Below, in pieces: positions 5,637-9,138 of a DNA stretch of 9,138 nt (its first letter is position 1; the number at the start of each line of letters is the position of its first letter). The notes beneath the pieces were generated by a model. It saw only the letters and a program-made list of their open reading frames with translations. It had not been told where the DNA came from and did not search any database. Position numbers and translations under genes: made by a program. The DNA lies in NCBI GenBank assembly GCA_013154385.1, contig JAADCO010000046.1, positions 1 through 9,138 of the forward strand. Reading direction: 5' to 3'. The DNA is from Thermodesulfobacteriota bacterium. Lineage in GTDB: Bacteria > Desulfobacterota > Thermodesulfobacteria > Thermodesulfobacteriales > Thermodesulfatatoraceae.

Positions 5637-7082
5637 TCAACCTATCCGAGGGACACCGGACAAGACCCCTTTCAGATGCTTGAGCTTCTCTCCCACCTTT
5701 GGCCCTTCGGCGGTGAGTTCGAAGGATCGAAGGTCCGGTTGACAGCGGCCGAGGCGTTTCTTCAGGCAATTGATGACCTTCATGATGCGACCTTCGTGTT
5801 CCAGATAGCGCAGGACCACGATGTTATCGGCCAGGTTGCTGATTCCGATCTCGCTTATCTTCGAGCCGCCGAGGAAGTCCTCTATCTCGTTGACCACAAA
5901 AGTGGTCACCCCGTGGGAGGTGAGAAAGGCCACCAGGTTGTAGAAGTGCGCGCGAATGTTTCCGTAGTCCTCCATGGCCAGCAGGTAAACCTTCGTGCTG
6001 TCGAGCACGACCACCCGTGCCCCCTCCTCCACCTCCTTCCGCACCACGGCGAGGAACTCGTCCGGATAGAGCTCAAGCGGGTTCACGCGCACGAACCGCA
6101 ACCGCCCCTCCTCAAGAAGGGGCGCAAGGGGGATGCCCAGGCGGGCGCAACGCCGGAGAGCGCTTTCCAGGGACTCTTCGAAGGAGAAGTAGATCCCCTT
6201 CGTCTGCTGGGAAGAGACGATCTGGGTGAGGAACTGAAGCGCAAGGCTCGACTTTCCGAGCCCGCTCGGCCCGGTGATGAGGGTCACCGTGCCGGCCTCT
6301 ATTCCCCCGCCGAGGAGTTCGTCAAGCTCCTCGATGCCCGAGGAAAAGACCGTCTGATCCGCCAAACGGGAGGCGGGTCTCTCGACGAGATGGGGGAAGA
6401 GCTTTAGGCCTTCGGAGGTAATGCGGAAAGGATGATGGCCGGAGACGAAGTCTGAGCCACGAAACTTGAGCACCTCGAGAAGACGCAGGGTGACGAAGTG
6501 GGTCTTCGAGAGACGCCGATGGAGACGGAGGACCCCGTCCACGGCCATGGAAATGGAGACGAGACTCTTCATCTCCCGCGCGTCCGCCAGGAAAAGAGTG
6601 GTGCAGCCGCGGTCGAAAAGGTGCTTGACAAAGGCTATCAGGCGACGCCTAAAGGAGTATTCGTTGGCGGAAAGATCGTGGAACACGCTCACGGAATCGA
6701 GGACCAGTCGTGCGGGGCAGACCTCTTCGAGGGCGCGGTAGACCTTCTGCCAGAAGGGCTCTTCCTCCACTTCAGAAGGGAAGAAGATCTCGTAGTCGTC
6801 CAGATGGTTCGGCTCCGTGGCCGCCGGGGAAAAGTCCTTGATCTCGAGGCCCTCAAGGTCCCAGGAGAGCCCGCTTACGTTGTGACGGATCTGTTTGGCG
6901 CTTTCGGCGAGGGTGATGTAGAGGACCTTCTCTCCGCGCTTCAGACCATCGAGCAACCATTGGAGGGAGAAGATGGTCTTGCCCGTGCCCACGTCGCCCA
7001 CGACGAGATAGGAAGCACCACGGAAGAATCCCCCACCGAGGACGACGTCGAGACCCTCGATCCCGCTTGAGACCCTTTCCAT
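5637..7082 (-). CDS. KaiC-family tandem RecA-like ATPase
   Basis: This 481-residue protein has two KaiC/RadA-like ATPase domains. Domain 1 (1 to about 225): SSGIEGLDVVLGGG, Walker A GDVGTGKT (29-36), and Walker B RLVLDS with D129. Domain 2 (about 242-470): SSGIEELDELLGGG, Walker A GPSGLGKS (271-278), SFEES with E302/E303, and Walker B VVVLDS with D361. In domain 1 the glutamate pair position reads LAES, so only E60 remains. By eye, ISNLADNIVVLRY (414-426) aligns with the KaiC phosphosite region, giving S415 for S431 and N416 for T432. The protein is soluble and probably an oligomeric ATPase with a signalling role. No kaiA or kaiB is nearby, so a true clock is not implied. The ATG at 7082 has AGAGGT five bases upstream. 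It is co-directional with, and two bases from, a hybrid histidine kinase. The 5' spacer (7083-7186) shows no convincing promoter. Confidence 0.92.
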   Translation of the reverse strand: MERVSSGIEGLDVVLGGGFFRGASYLVVGDVGTGKTIFSLQWLLDGLKRGEKVLYITLAESAKQIRHNVSGLSWDLEGLEIKDFSPAATEPNHLDDYEIFFPSEVEEEPFWQKVYRALEEVCPARLVLDSVSVFHDLSANEYSFRRRLIAFVKHLFDRGCTTLFLADAREMKSLVSISMAVDGVLRLHRRLSKTHFVTLRLLEVLKFRGSDFVSGHHPFRITSEGLKLFPHLVERPASRLADQTVFSSGIEELDELLGGGIEAGTVTLITGPSGLGKSSLALQFLTQIVSSQQTKGIYFSFEESLESALRRCARLGIPLAPLLEEGRLRFVRVNPLELYPDEFLAVVRKEVEEGARVVVLDSTKVYLLAMEDYGNIRAHFYNLVAFLTSHGVTTFVVNEIEDFLGGSKISEIGISNLADNIVVLRYLEHEGRIMKVINCLKKRLGRCQPDLRSFELTAEGPKVGEKLKHLKGVLSGVPRIG

Positions 7083-7171
7083 AAAAACCTCTTGGCCGTG
7101 GAACAGAAAGCCCCCGCAAAGAAAGCCGGGAAGCCTAAGATAGGATCGGACGGAAGGGGAAAATCCTTGAG

Positions 7172-7208
7172 CGAAAAAGGAGGGCCGAGGGGGCCCAGAG
7201 GCCCCCTC
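7172..7208 (-). terminator. Terminator after the aldehyde ferredoxin oxidoreductase gene
   Basis: On the minus strand a perfect 9-pair GC stem (GAGGGGGCC at 7200-7208 with GGCCCCCTC at 7187-7195) encloses a four-base loop and is followed by GGCCCTCC then TTTTTCGC. It begins just after the stop at 7212-7214. The T run is displaced by about 8 bases, so it may be partial, allowing some read-through into the KaiC-like gene. Confidence 0.72.
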
Positions 7209-7211
7209 AGA

Positions 7212-9017
7212 TTAGAGACCGAGTTCTTCGAGCTTTTCCTTCGTCGGGCGGCCGTCTTCCCAGCCGCGGACCTTGTAGTATTCCGGAAGCAGCTCGGAGA
7301 GCTTGACCACCGCGCCCTTGTTGGGCCCTTCGGGCATGGCCTCTTCCAGGAAACGCTTGGGCAGAGTGTCGTCTTTGGGATCGAGCCCTGCCGCCAGGTT
7401 GAAGACCCGCTCGAGGTTCCAGATCCTTTCACCGCATTTGAGCATCTCCTCAAGCGTGTAGTCAAAACCCGTGGCCGCGGTGAGAAGGTCCCGATAGTCC
7501 TCGGCGGAAAGCGCAAAAGAGGTGAAGAGACAGATGCCCAGGGAGTCAATGACCGCGGTGAGGTCCTGAAAGGCCTTCACCCACTGGGCCTTTCCTTCCG
7601 TGGACTGCGGATCGAGCTTTTCGGGAATGCCCAGGATCTCCGGGGCGATGAGATAGGCCCGCACGTGGCAACCCCCGCGGTTGGCCGTGGCGTAGGCCAG
7701 AGCCTGGCCCTGGACCCCGCGCGGATCGTAGGCCGGAAGCTCCTGGCCCTTCACCGTCATGGCGAGTTCGGGATGACCGTAGGCTTCGGCCAGGCGCTTG
7801 GCCCCTTCGGCCAGCTTGTCTCCCAGGGTGCCCTCGCGATAGGCGAGCGCCTTGGTGTAGTAGACGATGGCCTCCGAGCTCCCGAAAGTGGGCTCCGGAC
7901 CGGGCTTTACGTCTTCCTTGGGCAAATAGCCCCTTTCAAAGAGCTCCATGGCGCAGGCGATGGTCACGCCGCAGGAAATGGTGTCCATACCGAGACGGTT
8001 GCAAAGGTAGTTGGCCTCGGTGATGGCGATGAGGTCCTTTACCCCGCAGCAGGCACCGAAAGCCCAACCGCTTTCGTATTCCGGCCCCTCGCCCTTGTTG
8101 CCGGTGGGAAGCTCGGTGACCCGCCCGCAACGAATGGGGCAGGCGTAGCAACCCTTGTTCTTCTTGAGATAGCCCTTCTCCACCAGGGCCTCGCCGGAGA
8201 CTTCGTGCGTGGACTCAAAGACCCCGGTCTGAAAGTTCCGCGTGGGATAGAGGCCGTTTTGGTTGATGATGTTGTCGAGAACTTTGGTCCCGTACTTGGG
8301 CAGGGCCTCGCCGGTGACGGGATGGCCGCGCAACTTCTCCACCTTTTCGCGGATGAAGTTCTTGAAGACCTCCTCGTCCGGGGCGTTGAGACGCTTGCTG
8401 CCCCGCACCACGATGGCCTTGAGCTTCTTGGACCCCATGACCGCGCCCACGCCCGAACGACCGGCGGCCCGGGTCTTGTCGTTGATCACGCAGGCAAAGC
8501 GCACCAGGTTCTCACCCGCCGGGCCGATGCAGGCCACACGCGCCTTGGGATCTCCGAATTCTTCGAGGAGACGGTCCGTGACCACGTCGGTTTCCAGCCC
8601 CCAGAGATCCCCGGCGGGCTTGAGCTCCACCTGATCGTCGCGAATGGAAAGATAGACCGGCTCTTTGGCGGCACCTTCGAAGACGAGCATGTCGTAACCC
8701 GCGGCCTTGAGCTCCGCTCCGAAGTGGCCGCCGGAGTTTGAGCCCGCCATGAGACCGGTGAGGGGGCTCTTGCAGACCACCACGTAACGTCCGCCGGCCG
8801 GAGCCGCCGTTCCGGTGAGCGGTCCGGTGGCGAAGATGAGAAGATTCTCCGGGGAGAAGGGATCAACTTCGGGCTTCGTGAACTTCGAGAGATAGTAGGC
8901 TCCCAGTCCCCGGCCCCCGATGAATCTCCTCAAGACTTCCTCCGAGGGCTCTTCCTTCCTGATCTCCCCGGTGCTCAGGTTCACCCATAGGATACAGCCC
9001 GCATAGGTTCCGGCCAT
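7212..9017 (-). CDS. Aldehyde:ferredoxin oxidoreductase (tungsten/molybdenum bis-pterin enzyme)
   Basis: This complete 601-residue enzyme belongs to the AOR family, which oxidises aldehydes to carboxylic acids, or the reverse, with ferredoxin, using a tungsten (or molybdenum) bis-pterin cofactor and one [4Fe-4S] cluster in the cytoplasm. Residues 1 to about 205 form the AOR N-terminal domain, including RFIGGRGLGAYYL, ATGPLTGT and AAGRSGVGAVMGSKKLKAI. C290, C293 and C297 (CYACPIRC) plus C496 (DSLGICLF) are the cluster ligands, each exactly two residues beyond the Pyrococcus furiosus AOR ligands 288, 291, 295 and 494. ELPAYDPRG (426-434) and GGCHVRAY (448-455) are pterin/active-site motifs. The start at 9017 is set by GAAGGAGGGG three bases upstream; the ORF-extending ATG at 9047 lacks a site. 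It appears to be a single-gene unit flanked by terminators. The preferred substrate cannot be told from sequence alone. Confidence 0.95.
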   Translation of the reverse strand: MAGTYAGCILWVNLSTGEIRKEEPSEEVLRRFIGGRGLGAYYLSKFTKPEVDPFSPENLLIFATGPLTGTAAPAGGRYVVVCKSPLTGLMAGSNSGGHFGAELKAAGYDMLVFEGAAKEPVYLSIRDDQVELKPAGDLWGLETDVVTDRLLEEFGDPKARVACIGPAGENLVRFACVINDKTRAAGRSGVGAVMGSKKLKAIVVRGSKRLNAPDEEVFKNFIREKVEKLRGHPVTGEALPKYGTKVLDNIINQNGLYPTRNFQTGVFESTHEVSGEALVEKGYLKKNKGCYACPIRCGRVTELPTGNKGEGPEYESGWAFGACCGVKDLIAITEANYLCNRLGMDTISCGVTIACAMELFERGYLPKEDVKPGPEPTFGSSEAIVYYTKALAYREGTLGDKLAEGAKRLAEAYGHPELAMTVKGQELPAYDPRGVQGQALAYATANRGGCHVRAYLIAPEILGIPEKLDPQSTEGKAQWVKAFQDLTAVIDSLGICLFTSFALSAEDYRDLLTAATGFDYTLEEMLKCGERIWNLERVFNLAAGLDPKDDTLPKRFLEEAMPEGPNKGAVVKLSELLPEYYKVRGWEDGRPTKEKLEELGL

Positions 9018-9020
9018 GGT

Positions 9021-9030
9021 CCCCTCCTTC
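9021..9030 (-). promoter_or_regulatory. Strong ribosome binding site that sets the AOR start
   Basis: On the minus strand GAAGGAGGGG lies three bases before the ATG at 9017. An in-frame ATG at 9047 would add ten residues (MKRKSLKEGT) that are translated through this site and are not part of the conserved AOR N-terminus, so 9017 is preferred. Confidence 0.85.
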
Positions 9031-9055
9031 AAGGATTTGCGTTTCAACTTCCATT

Positions 9056-9061
9056 TTTATA
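9056..9061 (-). promoter_or_regulatory. Possible -10 element of the AOR promoter
   Basis: The minus strand reads TATAAA here, a five-of-six match to the sigma70 -10 box, about 40 bases upstream of the AOR start codon and downstream of the preceding gene's terminator. The -35 at the expected distance (TCTAGA) is poor, so this is tentative. Confidence 0.4.
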
Positions 9062-9082
9062 CGGGGCCAAGCGGCTAGTCTA

Positions 9083-9117
9083 GAAAAATGTGAGGCCCGG
9101 AACGGACCGGGCCTCAC
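9083..9117 (-). terminator. Rho-independent terminator of an upstream leftward gene outside the window
   Basis: On the minus strand a perfect 11-pair stem (GTGAGGCCCGG at 9107-9117 with CCGGGCCTCAC at 9090-9100) and six-base loop is followed by ATTTTTC. It must end a gene entering from the right edge; only 21 bases of that side are visible (9118-9138), too few to identify it. It isolates the AOR gene transcriptionally. Confidence 0.85.
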
Positions 9118-9138
9118 CAGGGGCAGGAGGTCTCACAC

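Noticed and set aside
5635..5769. N-terminal extension of the hybrid kinase frame up to 5769
   Set aside because: It would overlap the KaiC-like gene by over 130 bases, the translation (PEETPRPLSTGP...) is low-complexity and out of family, and ATG at 5634 sits right after the KaiC-like stop.
7092..8741. Long plus-strand open frame of 549 codons opposite the AOR gene
   Set aside because: It is antisense to a clear AOR gene with all motifs, has no recognisable domains, and such frames are common opposite GC-rich coding sequence with biased third positions.
580..9084. TCTAGA hexamer upstream of both the ModA-like gene (580, 603) and the AOR gene (9079)
   Set aside because: Three copies of a six-base palindrome in 9 kb are close to chance expectation, and flanking bases are not shared.

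Overview
The window looks like chromosomal DNA from a thermophilic, anaerobic, Gram-negative bacterium, possibly from the Thermodesulfobacteriota / deltaproteobacterial side. That placement is inference: it rests on fairly GC-rich coding sequence, Lys/Glu-rich proteins, an aldehyde:ferredoxin oxidoreductase (a tungsten/molybdenum enzyme typical of anaerobes) and a KaiC-like ATPase next to a hybrid histidine kinase. I see no insertion sequence, phage gene, CRISPR array or plasmid function. Most of the window is ordinary core genome.

Left end (1-643): the 5' end of a leftward threonyl-tRNA synthetase gene (thrS) with a GTG start, preceded by a strong leftward terminator and a complete tRNA-Val(GAC) gene with encoded CCA. 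Nothing is coded between the tRNA and the next gene. This 162-base divergent spacer holds a TTGACA box for the tRNA and a small inverted repeat.

Rightward block (644-4101): a ModA-like oxyanion-binding-fold protein without a signal peptide (644-1492). Next is a likely biosynthetic operon with its own sigma70-type promoter: a small YdcH/DUF465 protein, then ilvB and ilvN, the catalytic and regulatory subunits of acetolactate synthase (branched-chain amino acid synthesis). The YdcH-like gene overlaps ilvB by one base.

Leftward block (4120-9017): ilvN converges on a two-gene signalling unit made of a tandem KaiC-family ATPase (5637-7082) and, two bases downstream, a soluble hybrid histidine kinase (4120-5634) with an N-terminal degenerate receiver, a kinase core and a C-terminal intact receiver. 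Upstream of that unit, and separated from it by a terminator hairpin, is an aldehyde:ferredoxin oxidoreductase (7212-9017) with all four cluster cysteines. The right edge holds the terminator of another leftward gene that lies outside the window.

The points most worth follow-up are the KaiC-like/hybrid-kinase pair (no kaiA or kaiB in view; one of the two KaiC phosphosites apparently replaced), the signal-less ModA-like protein in the same neighbourhood as a tungsten-type oxidoreductase, and several compact regulatory palindromes. I did not find evidence for an entirely new class of system.
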